DNA from: Ypsolopha sequella | Taxonomy: Eukaryota; Arthropoda; Insecta; Lepidoptera; Ypsolophidae | Direction of reading: 5' to 3' | Assembly (NCBI GenBank): GCA_934047225.1 | Contig: OW203991.1 | Location: forward strand, 1,302,001 to 1,366,000 | Length of the DNA stretch: 64,000 nt | Part shown: positions 45,021-54,593 of the stretch, one piece after another | Numbering within the stretch: position 1 is the stretch's first letter | How the letters are laid out: every line of letters starts with the position of its first letter | The notes under the pieces: generated by a model | What the model was told of the DNA's origin: nothing | Seen by the model: only the letters and a program-made list of their open reading frames with translations | Databases searched by the model: none | Position numbers and translations under genes: made by a program

Positions 45021-45328
45021 CACACCGACAACAGACATCCTCAACATCCTACTCTCTATAACTGTCCGCCGGCGCACACTGACAACAGACATCTTCAACA
45101 TCCTACTCTCTAGAACTTTTCGCCGGCGTACACCGACAACAGACATCCTCAATATTCCACTCTCTAGAACTATCCGCCGGCGCACACCGACAACAGACAT
45201 CCTCAACATTCCACTCTCTAGAACTGTCCGCCGGCGCACACCGACAACAGACATCCTCAACATCCCACTCTCTAGAACTGTCCGCCGGCGCACACCGACA
45301 ACAGACATCCTCACCATCCCACTCTCTC
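45021..45328. repeat. 54-bp minisatellite, nearly six units
   Basis: The unit is acaccgacaacagacatcct, caacatcccactctctagaa, ctgtccgccggcgc. Units differ at a few sites (for example ttttcgccggcgt, actatccgccgg). Because 54 is a multiple of three, the minus strand stays open as an 18-residue repeat (MLRMSVVGVRRRTVLESG), which should not be taken as a gene. Confidence 0.95.
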
Positions 45329-45345
45329 TTTTATATGAAAACAGT

Positions 45346-45560
45346 TTATATCGACGGCTTCGCCCGCGCTCATTTAGTTTGCATTTTTCCAGGATAAAAA
45401 GTAGCGTATGTCACTCTACGAACTGAAAACTACATCTAAGCAAAAAATCACGTCGATACGTTGCTCCGTAACTGCGTGAAAGAAGAACAGACCAATAAAC
45501 AAACAACCAACAAACACACTTTCGCATTTATAATAAGGGTATGGATACGGATAACCGTGA
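45346..45560 (+). repeat. Common lepidopteran repeat (Helitron- or SINE-like)
   Basis: Landmarks in order: gacggcttcgcccgcgct, aggataaaaagtagcgtatg, aaatcacgtcgatacgttgc, gcgtgaaagaagaacagacc, aaacacactttcgcatttat, aataagggtatgga. I recognise this order as a very abundant lepidopteran repeat; whether it is a Helitron or retroposon end is not decidable from one copy. Confidence 0.65.
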
Positions 45561-46179
45561 ACGAATGGCGCCATGCTTCAGCTGATGTCCAGTGTATCGA
45601 TCAAGTTAAGCCCGCTGCCACGTGTCGCCGAGCGGCGGACGCGATAAGCTGAGGTATTAATGCTGAAAGATGCCGCCGATACCGGGCGACGCAAAAGATA
45701 AATTAATGTACATTAAATTATATTTATACAGAGTACAAATAGCCACTACTGTGCCTGAGGAAGTGCACTCGCACATAAAGAGAGAGAGAGAGAGTAAATC
45801 CAAGGAGTTGAGCAAAACCTACGCAACTCGGTTACGGACGTATTATTCTCATGACGTCATGCTAGAATACTACGAGTCACGGTGACATAGTTTCGTCATG
45901 ACTGAGAAAAAAAAGCAAATAAATAATTTACTATGTAAATAAAACCAAGCTGGAAACTTGCTGCAAGCTCCACGATAGCTTTGACTTGTATATTTTGCAC
46001 AAACAAAAGATACATGGATTGAAATAATTGAAAAACAATTACACACGAGCGAAGCCACGGGCAAAAGCAAGTACATACTATTATCTATAAATTGTGCATA
46101 TGTTTTAAGCACAAATAAACTGTAATCTATAAAAAAGTTTGTGCGAAGGACTTTCGAGGTAATATAAACTATTGTACGT
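45561..46179. other. Unassigned DNA
   Basis: 45595-45690 is GC-rich (gccgctgccacgtgtcgccg). A (ga)n run lies at 45781-45794. gcgaagccacgggcaaaagc at 46048-46067 is a common repeat-end landmark. A 128-codon minus-strand frame at 45870-46256 is made of repeat and AT-rich sequence and is not supported. Confidence 0.4.
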
Positions 46180-47690
46180 CCGGTGTTTTGTTCCCTGATA
46201 ACGTAAATGCGCCCAAGTCCGACCACTCTCGCCCTTTTTTCAAATAAACCGTCCAAAGATAAACGTAAACTGATTTATAAACTATTTATATAGCTTACTT
46301 TAAACCTTATTGTTGAGACTTTCATTATAAAGTATAATTATCAATATTTATGTTGTCAGAGTATACAAAAAAAAATATTATTAATATGTTTGCCTGTCCT
46401 TCTTAAAAGCTCCAGTTACCGACCGCTTAGTTGAAGTTTTCCTGATACCGTCCAGCAAGTAACCCGTTTCCGACCACCATTCAAAAAATTGCCAAAAATG
46501 CCATTATCTCATAAAAATAGGGTCAAAAGTTACTGGAGATATCAAAATGTATAGATGGTTTGTTTCAATTAATAATTTTTTTAATTTAGGCTTTAATTAA
46601 CTTTTATTAATAGTATATATTTTACATTTTTTCATGTTCGTCGCTATCAATATAAACTTCATATGTTTGGCCAAGTGTATTTTATCTTATTTCAATATGT
46701 TAATAAAATATTGTTTGTATAATACCGTTGAACGGCTTTTTTATTATTTGTATGTTTTATTTTACTATTCTGCCAACTTTATAATTGTGGTCGAGCTTTA
46801 AAAGTACTGAATAATTAATTCCATATTTAACTTGACATTCTTTTCTTTCATTTGGTGAGGTTTTTCTATGTTCCTTTAAACTGAAACTGAAAAGATTCCA
46901 CAATTGTTTGTATAAACTGCTATTTTCATATCATCATATTTTCATAGCAGTTTGGTTCTTGTTGTGTAATGTGTTGTTTTATTTCAATACCAGTTTCATT
47001 TTTTTTTTGTGACACTTGTTCCTGAGGCCATACTAAAATAAATTCATGACAGGTGTTACTTGTTGCTCATTATTTGTATTTTTCTATACAAACACACTCT
47101 TTTTGAGCACCGTACATTTTTTGCAAGTACTTTAAAATTTTGTCTTGATACACAAACGGATGACCAGACTCCGGTTTATGGTATATTTATTGTGGTCGGT
47201 AACAAGCAAAACTGAATTTATCACCACTCATTACCGTCCAATTACAATAATTATGTGTTTTAATTATTTATCCAATGTGATGAAAAAAAAGAGTGAGCTT
47301 TATAGAAATTTAAAGACATATATAGTCATTAAAAATTTTATAATAATATCTCAGATGTCAATTTTTAATATAAAATAACTTTTTAAAACCATTAACGTAC
47401 ATTTAATATCCCAATACATTTGAGAAAGAACGGAATGTTTTAAGTAAATTATGAATCAATCTAAAAGTCTAAACTTAGGACGGAATCAGGATATTAAGCA
47501 AATGTATATGTCACAAAAATATGTGTATATTCAAATTATAGTTTTTATCCACAATTTATAATGAAAATTAACAAAAGTCTGAAAGTCTATAAAACACCTG
47601 ATACCGTCCACTGTACGGTATCTGGAAACAATCGTTTTACCGGATCTCCTGATTCCGACCGGTGCGTTACGCTGCGCTTTTTGTGTGGCG
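46180..47690. repeat. AT-rich segment with recurrent ccgaccac / accgtcca motifs
   Basis: The motif recurs at about 46217 (gtccgaccactctcg), 46415 (ttaccgaccgcttag), 46445 (ataccgtccagc), 46469 (ttccgaccaccat), 47192 (gtggtcggtaac), 47231 (ttaccgtccaat), 47600 (ataccgtccactgtacgg) and 47652 (attccgaccggtgcg). I see no ORF with domain content. It could be a single decayed transposon with subterminal binding motifs, but the ends are not defined. Confidence 0.35.
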
Positions 47691-47769
47691 TTTCTCTTAT
47701 ACTTCCTTAGTTATTCACCCGCTCCGCTCAAGGCAGTCTAATTAATATTCTTTATAATTTCATTAAAAA

Positions 47770-48462
47770 AAAAAACACAAGCTAACTTAAATAACAGATA
47801 AAAAACTAAAAAAAATAATAATTCCTAAAGATTGAAAATTTAGCCAATATCGCTGTCATCTCGGGGAAGAGTACCCAGAACTAGAGCAGCATTACCTCTT
47901 TGGATTACTAGGTCAATTCCTTGGCCGAAGCATGCGCCAGCCCGGGGATCAACCAATTGCGACGACAGTTCCTTATAAAGCTGTCGTACTCCCAGCCCCC
48001 ATGACCCGAAGGTTTCAACGCCGAAAGGTGCAAATATGTAGCCCACGCCAAGATACGCGCGCCGCTTCATCCGCTCGGCAGACGCTGCCGCCGCCCTAGC
48101 CTGTAGGTGGGACAAAACAACTGTGTCGACACAAGTCGCGTCCCACACCAGGGACCTCCCGTTCTTCCAGGGTATCAACAACATCCCGTCGAGTCTCTTA
48201 CTATCATCACAAAAAAGCAATTCGGTTCTTGAATGGCGTACATTGACGCTGGCAAGAGCCAGATGGATGATGTCTTTGATACTGGCGTGGCGGGGCAGTT
48301 GGCTAGCGCTATGCTGACACGACAGGTCATGGTGACCGAGGAGGTTGACTCTCTCCCCGCAACAACAGTGATGTGGCTCATTAAGATTGACGCCTAGTCG
48401 CAGACCATATTCTTTATTGTATCCACATTTGAAATGTTTTATGACAAGATAGGGAATAATAC
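47770..48462 (-). pseudogene. C-terminal fragment of a LINE-like protein with CCHC and PD-D-like motifs
   Basis: The minus-strand frame is open from about 48462 to the stop at 47840-47842. In order: LRLGVNLNEPHHCCCGERV, LLGHHDLSCQHSASQLPRHA (Cys/His cluster, zinc-finger-like), then RLDGMLLIPWKNGRSLVWDA, TCVDTVVLSHL, GYIFAPFGVETFGSWGLGV, and IDLVIQRGNAALVLGTLP. This matches a domain I know as widespread in invertebrate mobile-element proteins; the RxDG...WDAT arrangement is reminiscent of the PD-x-D endonuclease of site-specific LINEs (R2 type), here with Pro replaced by Leu. That functional reading is inference. The reverse transcriptase is absent (5' truncated). A TAG stops the frame just upstream of 48462. 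Confidence 0.55.
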
Positions 48463-48544
48463 ACTAGATAATAATGTAGATAATAAGGTAATATAAGAAA
48501 TTCGGTTATTTATTACGTATATATATATATTTTACACCACGTAC

Positions 48545-48692
48545 GCCTTATCTTCTATTTTACATTATCTTCCACCCAAAGGTTGTCTGGGAGAAATCGC
48601 TTAAGCGATAAGACCTCCTATTGTACCATCTCTGTTAAAAATATTTTATAAATTCTTGTTTTGGTGCACAATAAAGAGTATTTGTGTTATGT
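48545..48692 (+). mobile_element. LINE 3' end, same family as 24795-25875
   Basis: It contains cacccaaaggttgtctggga, aatcgcttaagcgataagac and ggtgcacaataaagag, then a tail of ttatg repeats (48687 onward). Only the 3' UTR is present. Confidence 0.75.
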
Positions 48693-49539
48693 TATGTTTA
48701 ATTATTGTTTTATAGTAATTACCAAACCAATTTGCGTTTTTAATTATCAAGGAATAAAGATAATATTTTATACAATATACGTGGAATATATAATGTACAT
48801 TCGTATGAATGAAAATGTTTTTACCTTGATCCATAAAATTAGTTAAAGGGAATTATTTGTTTTAAAAGAAATATTTTTTGAAAATTATTCCACAAAGAAT
48901 TGAATAAATCTATCTTATCAGAATTACCAGTAGAGCATGTGTCAGCAGACAACAGCTATTTTCTTACATCCGGCGTATTCCATGAATATTTAGTTCTAAT
49001 TCCACATCGAAATTGATTTTCCCGTATGCTAAGGACATCTCGAATCTTGCAGATTTTTGTTACTTAAACCCTTCCCTAAATTTTGTTACATTTGTTTACA
49101 TTTGCAGAAACGCACGCAAGAGCAAAACAAAATTGTGACACATATGAATATTTAAAGCGAAACGCGCCAAAAAGACACGTTTGTATGTATACAAAATGCA
49201 CGTTACTTACATACAAACATACATACAGAGTGAACATTAGCGTGTGATTTAACAAAATACGTGTTTACGCTCTGACTCTGGCATAATAAGTAAATGAAGT
49301 TGGGAGCAAAGAGGTACGAACGTACGATGAACGCACTTATATTCCCACGGCTTCGTTCGCGTGAAAGGTCTTTCAAATCAATTTCTATTTTTATAGATAA
49401 AAACCATAAACGTCAGTTTTCGGCTTGACGGCTATTTTATCAAGACCAACTATAATATGTTAACAACATCGTGGCACGCTCCTCGCACATGTGATTAAAC
49501 TAAGTCGAGTCGCGCGCGATTAAACACTGTGCTACGGGT
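48693..49539. other. Unassigned AT-rich DNA
   Basis: cacggcttcgttcgcgtgaa at 49348 is a repeat-end landmark. No gene is supported. Confidence 0.4.
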
Positions 49540-49670
49540 GCAGGATCAAAACGATAAAAAAATACATCCTAATCTGTTGAGTAGCTTGCGAGTTAAAATG
49601 GAACAGACAGACAGACAAAAATTATAAAAGTTGTAGTTTTGACCAATAATAATACCCATTTTTTTTAATA
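49540..49670 (-). repeat. Dispersed repeat, related to 16380-16520 and 44485-44640
   Basis: It shares agcttgcgagttaaaatgga, acagacagacagacaaaaat and gttgtagttttgacc with the other copies. Confidence 0.6.
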
Positions 49671-49972
49671 ATAATTTATAATTTCTCAAAAATATTCAAT
49701 GTACAGTAAATATTATTTCACTATTTTGTTTTTAGTGTGAATGTAACAACGCACATAGAAAACTATGACTGTATGCTATAATATAATAATATTGTAATAA
49801 TAACTTCAACCAAACTGCACACATTTCTTAAAGACGAAACATTAGTGCAGTAGGAAAAAATTCTTTTGAATTCTTAAAGTATTTTATTTGCGCGAGCATG
49901 TTTCTTTGAAAGAATTGTTCAGTATGGCAGTTACTCATGTGTTTTCATTTAATTTTATTTATTTAATGATTC
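49671..49972. other. Unassigned AT-rich DNA
   Basis: No feature is supported. Confidence 0.4.
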
Positions 49973-50117
49973 TAAGGGCCGATTTTTCAATTGACAGATA
50001 AAATATATTCCTATGAATAAACTACTTTGGTTTCACTCTAACACCTTTTGTTTTATGAAATAGATATAGTTTATTCCTAGGAATAATTTTTATCTGGCAA
50101 TTGAAAAATCGGCCCTA
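49973..50117. mobile_element. Fold-back MITE with agggccgatttttcaattg ends
   Basis: The ends are aagggccgatttttcaattg at 49974 and caattgaaaaatcggcccta at 50098. The inner arms have tattcctatgaataaacta and tagtttattcctaggaata. It belongs to a type known from many insects. Confidence 0.88.
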
Positions 50118-50321
50118 AAATGGACAAAAGTTAAAACAATAATAGGTTGCTGTTTAGTCTAAACTAGATTTATCAAGTGGACTGCCCACATAAGATATTT
50201 TTATGTATACCATAAAAAACCTAGCTCCGTGTGTTAAGAAGACATTGAGTGATGAGCGACATACGAAATTTCTTTGAAGAGAAATGATACAAAAGATTCA
50301 TATTCTCATGCTAATACTGAG
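50118..50321. other. Short unassigned spacer
   Basis: No feature is supported between the MITE and the satellite. Confidence 0.4.
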
Positions 50322-50880
50322 AGATTTAGTAGACCTATGTTAACCCTAAAGTTAAGTAGATCTATGTTAACCCTAAAGTTAAGATGATCTATGTAAACCC
50401 TAAAGTTTAGTAGATCTATGTTAACCCTAAAGTTAAGATGATCTATGTAAACCCTAAAGTTTAGTAGATCTATGTTAACCCTAAAGTTAAGTAGATCTAT
50501 GTTAACCCTAAAGTTTAGTAGATCTATATTAACCCTAAAGTTTAGTAGATCTATGTTAACCCTAAAGTTAAGATGATCTATGTAAACCCTAAAGTTTAGT
50601 AGATCTATGTTAACCCTAAAGTTTAGTAGATCTATGTTAACCCTAAAGTTAAGATGATCTATGTAAACCCTAAAGTTTAGTAGATCTATGTTAACCCTAA
50701 AGTTTAGTAGATCTATGTTAACCCTAAAGTTTAGTAGATCTATGTAAACCCTAAAGTTTAGTAGATCTATGTAAACCCTAAAGTTTAGTAGATCTATGTT
50801 AACCCTAAAGTTTAGTAGATCTATGTTAACCCTAAAGTTTAGTAGATCTATGTAAACCCTAAAGTTTAGTAGATCTATGT
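50322..50880. repeat. 27-bp satellite array, left part (about 21 units)
   Basis: The unit is gtagatctatgttaacccta plus aagttta. Variants are shared in an ordered way: units with agatgatctatgtaaa (His in the minus-strand translation) occur four times and each is adjacent to the same neighbour type, which suggests amplification of multi-unit blocks. A 27-base period keeps the minus strand open as a nine-residue repeat (IDLLNFRVN or Y); the resulting 232-codon frame runs into the LINE 3' UTR and is not a supported gene. The array stops abruptly at 50880 where the LINE begins. Confidence 0.95.
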
Positions 50881-51322
50881 GAAAAATGAAAAATGTATTT
50901 ATTGCGAAAAAAAGCTTAAAAATAGAAATATTGTTGCTGGAACATCCTATTAAGTATTTAAACAATACCTGTGCCAGGATGCCCCGCACCTCCATTTGTA
51001 TCATTATAATATATGTACATTACAATTTTACAAAGTAAACGACGAAGAAGGTAAATAGTAATTCTAACTTAATAATATATTATTTTGTAAGCTAAGTGAA
51101 TGTGTTAGTGCGTGGAAGTTGGATAAGGGAAGTAGTGTGTGTGAGATTGTGGTTTTGAGAGTCGCTCTCTAGCCCTACGAATGTCTTGGGATCAGTATTA
51201 TAATAATCTAGGGAGCGGCTGCCAATGTTTGTATGATTGGAAGAATAAGTTGTTATTTGTGTCAGGGTGTGTTAGAGTGTGTGTGTGTGTGGGGGGGGGG
51301 GGATTTGTAAAATTTATTTTAT

Positions 51323-54268
51323 TTATTTAGTGACCTGCATTAGTGCCTCAACTTCACTATAGATCAGATTTCTTACCCACGTAGTGATTGTATTTTTGCA
51401 GTTATAAAGTTGTAGTGGATAAATGTTTAATAACCCGTTTACTTTATTGTAAACGAAAACAGATTGATTCCTATATTGGCGTCTTGCAAATTCTGATTTA
51501 ACTCGGGATTTGTCTACAATGTCTTTTCTCCTTTTTCCATTGACCGGATTATAGGGCAAAGTTTTGTGTTTTTGTAGTAGCAAATGAAGGATATACAGTT
51601 TTCGAACGGTAAGTAATTGTGAGACAGAGTACAGTTCCTCAGTTGGAAATCTCAATCGCTTGGAATACATAACCTTAATTAGTGATCTTTGACCTCGCTC
51701 TAGCTCCAAAAATTTGTTTTTTGATGCTCCTCCCCATATGGGAATACAGTATGTTAGTATTGATTGTCCCAATGCGATGTATATTTGATTAAGAAGACTT
51801 TTGGAGGCAACATACCTCAAGCTTTTAAATGTAAAGATAAGTTTCCTAATTCTATTAGTTGTAACTTCGAGATGTGGATGCCAAGAGAGACGGTTATCTA
51901 TGACTATTCCTAGGTATTTAGTCCTAGGAACTTGGTCAATTATAGGGCAGCTACAGTCTTTCGTCTGATTGTCGCATTTGTGTATTTTAAGGGTTAGGTT
52001 TTTAGGTTGGGAGCGGTTGGTAATACTGAAACATATGTAATTAGTTTTTGAGGTGTTTAAGGTAAGTAAATTTTGTTCTAGCCAAGCAGCCACTCTAGCC
52101 ATTTGAATCTCCGCAGACTTGTACACCGCTTCCCATGAGCTTTCTGTAAAGACAATTGCTGTGTCGTCAGCGTATGAAAAAATATATCCGTCATTAATTT
52201 TTAGATTGCACAAATCATTGATATAAATTAAAAACAATGTTGGACCCAAAACGCTTCCTTGCGGGACTCCAAAGGTCATTTGTAGGTCATTACTAGTATA
52301 CTCTCCAATTGTGGTTTTTTGTCTTCGGTCTCTTAAATAGTTCTTAATCAGGTCCAGCGGAGTATTTCTTATCCCTATTCTTTCCAATTTACGCACTAGT
52401 GTGGGGACCGAGACGGTATCAAATGCTTTTTTTAAATCTATGAAGACCGTGAGACATTTTTTTCCGTCATCTAGTTGTTCAATAATTTTTGAAGTTAGTT
52501 CCCTGGTTGCATCTTGTGTAGATTTTCCTTGTCTGAAACCATATTGCGAGGATGATAATATGTTAAATTTTTCAAGATACTTAATTAACCTGTTATTTAG
52601 TAGTTTTTCTAAAATTTTGGATATTGCTGGTAGAATTGAAATTGGTCTGAAATTGTTGACGTCGTCTCTGTCGCCACTCTTATGGACAGGTGTAATGATA
52701 GATTGTTTTAGCACTGATGGGAAGATACCTTTAGAGAAACAGAGATTAGTCAAATGACAGATTACGGGGACAACAAGTTCTTGTGAAAGTTTAAGGAATT
52801 TAGTTGGTATGTTGTCACATCCAGGTGCACTATCAGATTTTAATTTCATGAGGACTTGATTCACTTCCAAAGGATCGGTTTCAAAAAGTACAAAAGAAGT
52901 TGGTTGAGTATCAAAAGTGAGAGGGGTATTGGTTTGAAGAGTAGGGTTATTAGTCATAATTTGTTCAGCCAGTTCCCGCCCAACATTAGCAAAAAAACTA
53001 TTAACTAGATTTACTGATTGTTGGGGGTCCTGTACCATATCTAGTAAATCTCTGTTAGTTGTCTGTTTTTGTTTTAAGTTTGTTATGTTTTTAATGTTAT
53101 TCCAAAGTGATTTAGAGTTTTTAAGAGATTTAGCCAATTCTGTTCTTTCGTATGAGCGTTTTAATTTTTTTATCAAGTTATTGCAATAGTTACGATATCT
53201 CTTGTATGTTATTCTTAGTATTTCGTCAGTAGGATTAGTTTTTAGTTTTTTTTGCATGCGGTTTCTATTACTTATACAGCGTAAGATACCAGGAGTAATC
53301 CAGGGTTTAATTGTTCGACTACCTTTAGGAAGGGTTTTTATAGTTGTATTTTCTTCTAATGATTCGGTTATTTTCTGAATGAGCACTTCAATTACGGTAT
53401 CTGGATCATCACAAAAGAGAAGGTTTGATATGTTTTTTCTAGCTAAGCTATCAACGGCCTTGGCAAAGTTGGTGTATTTTTTTGTTTTTGGACAATTGAT
53501 GATATCTTTTACTTTTGAGAAGCAAAAGAAAACCATTTGGTGATCTGTAACCGTTGTGTTTAGAATCGCTATTTTTGTAGAGGTTTTACTTTTATTCAAT
53601 TTTAAAATGACATGATCTAAACAGCTCTTCTCTCTCGTTGGGTACAAATGTCCTGGTAAAAGACCATGTTCGGATAACATATTTAGGTAGTGTTGTCTGT
53701 TATTTTGTTCAACAGATTTTTCGTTGACTTTAGGTAAAATGTTAATATTTATATCTCCAGTAATTACAATATTTTTACGACTTTTAATACTGTTAAGATG
53801 TTTGTGGAGTGAGTCAATAAATGTATTAGCGTTTTTGTTTGAGGGTGATCTGTAAATACCTAGGACGACATAATTAAAGACTTCTATTTGTAAACATGAT
53901 GCATGTTCTATTTTTATTTCTTTGATTTTAGGCTTAAGATTATTTTTAGCAAATATGACTACTCCATCGTTCTGATTGAGATGTTGAGTAGTAACATAAG
54001 ATGTGTAATTTTTTATTTGTGGAGTAGGTTTATTGGAATCCAGTTGACCTTCTGTTAATACTAAGATGTCATTGTCAAATTTCAGGCTAGCAAGTGTAAC
54101 TTGCAGATTATCTATATTTTTATAGATGCTTCTGATATTTTGGGTAATAATTTTCAAATCGTTTTTATTAACTTCAAGGTGTTGATGTAAGTTTTCGATA
54201 TCGCAGTTTATAGAGTCAGCTATTTCAGCTTCGTCTAATTCTTTTATTGTTTCTAGTGTATTAATCAT
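51323..54268 (-). CDS. ORF2: endonuclease and reverse transcriptase of the LINE
   Basis: The 981-residue protein nicks target DNA and primes reverse transcription of the element RNA there. The N-terminal apurinic-type endonuclease (residues about 38-250) shows TQNIRS (Asn44), LVLTEG (Glu73), LGIYRSPSN, VITGDININ (Asp172, Asn174), SCLDHV (Asp218, His219) and TDHQ (Asp242, His243). The reverse transcriptase (about 475-800) has SDSAPGCDNIP, ITPVHKSGDRDDVNNFRPIS, SQYGFRQGKST, motif A FIDLKKAFDTV (Asp611), motif B GVPQGSVLGPTLFLIYINDL and motif C SYADDTAIV (Asp701-Asp702), then KYLGIVIDNRLSWHPHL. A C-terminal region (about 810-981) lacks an RNase H signature. No stops or frameshifts. Start chosen at the first ATG (54268); it overlaps the end of a 90-codon frame as TATGATTAA. 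Confidence 0.93.
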   Translation of the reverse strand: MINTLETIKELDEAEIADSINCDIENLHQHLEVNKNDLKIITQNIRSIYKNIDNLQVTLASLKFDNDILVLTEGQLDSNKPTPQIKNYTSYVTTQHLNQNDGVVIFAKNNLKPKIKEIKIEHASCLQIEVFNYVVLGIYRSPSNKNANTFIDSLHKHLNSIKSRKNIVITGDININILPKVNEKSVEQNNRQHYLNMLSEHGLLPGHLYPTREKSCLDHVILKLNKSKTSTKIAILNTTVTDHQMVFFCFSKVKDIINCPKTKKYTNFAKAVDSLARKNISNLLFCDDPDTVIEVLIQKITESLEENTTIKTLPKGSRTIKPWITPGILRCISNRNRMQKKLKTNPTDEILRITYKRYRNYCNNLIKKLKRSYERTELAKSLKNSKSLWNNIKNITNLKQKQTTNRDLLDMVQDPQQSVNLVNSFFANVGRELAEQIMTNNPTLQTNTPLTFDTQPTSFVLFETDPLEVNQVLMKLKSDSAPGCDNIPTKFLKLSQELVVPVICHLTNLCFSKGIFPSVLKQSIITPVHKSGDRDDVNNFRPISILPAISKILEKLLNNRLIKYLEKFNILSSSQYGFRQGKSTQDATRELTSKIIEQLDDGKKCLTVFIDLKKAFDTVSVPTLVRKLERIGIRNTPLDLIKNYLRDRRQKTTIGEYTSNDLQMTFGVPQGSVLGPTLFLIYINDLCNLKINDGYIFSYADDTAIVFTESSWEAVYKSAEIQMARVAAWLEQNLLTLNTSKTNYICFSITNRSQPKNLTLKIHKCDNQTKDCSCPIIDQVPRTKYLGIVIDNRLSWHPHLEVTTNRIRKLIFTFKSLRYVASKSLLNQIYIALGQSILTYCIPIWGGASKNKFLELERGQRSLIKVMYSKRLRFPTEELYSVSQLLTVRKLYILHLLLQKHKTLPYNPVNGKRRKDIVDKSRVKSEFARRQYRNQSVFVYNKVNGLLNIYPLQLYNCKNTITTWVRNLIYSEVEALMQVTK

Positions 54269-54533
54269 ACTGAGATTTTAAATAGAAAAAATATTTGTTT
54301 ACAAAAATAAAGTGTTCCGTGGATAAGTTGATTAGGTTTTTATTGTAGGAAATAAACATAAGCGTATGAGACGTTTCGTTGGGGGGCTGCTTCAAAAAAT
54401 ACTGAAAGTTTCTGTTGAGGCATGAATGGGTGAATGGAGTGTGAAGTGTGAGTAAATGTGATAAAGTAGGATGTGTGAGTGTGTGTGTTCTGAATGTGTG
54501 AATTACAACTATTATTATTACAAGAACGAGCAA
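54261..54533 (-). other. Short open frame overlapping the ORF2 start
   Basis: A 90-codon frame lies between ORF1 and ORF2 and stops inside the ORF2 start (tATGATTAA: ATG 54268-54266, TAA 54263-54261). The first part is Thr/His/Leu-rich (THPTLSHLLTLHTPFTHS), encoded by an AC-rich tract, and shows no domain. It may be chance, but an overlapping stop and start is the arrangement other insect LINEs use for coupled translation of ORF2. Confidence 0.3.
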
Positions 54534-54593
54534 ATAGTTCTGGCAAGAGTTAATTACGAAACTTAATAATAAATTTACGGGAGCCAGCCTTAG

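Noticed and set aside
44991..45317. 108-codon repeat protein
   Set aside because: Same artefact from a 54-bp minisatellite.
45870..46256. 128-codon minus-strand frame
   Set aside because: Spans repeat-end sequence and AT-rich DNA; composition and lack of motifs indicate chance.
48646..48846. Overlapping frames on both strands
   Set aside because: AT-rich sequence following a LINE tail; no motif on either strand.
50306..51004. 232-codon open frame over the 27-bp array
   Set aside because: It is the translation of a tandem repeat whose period is divisible by three, and it continues into the antisense-independent 3' UTR of the LINE; no domain.
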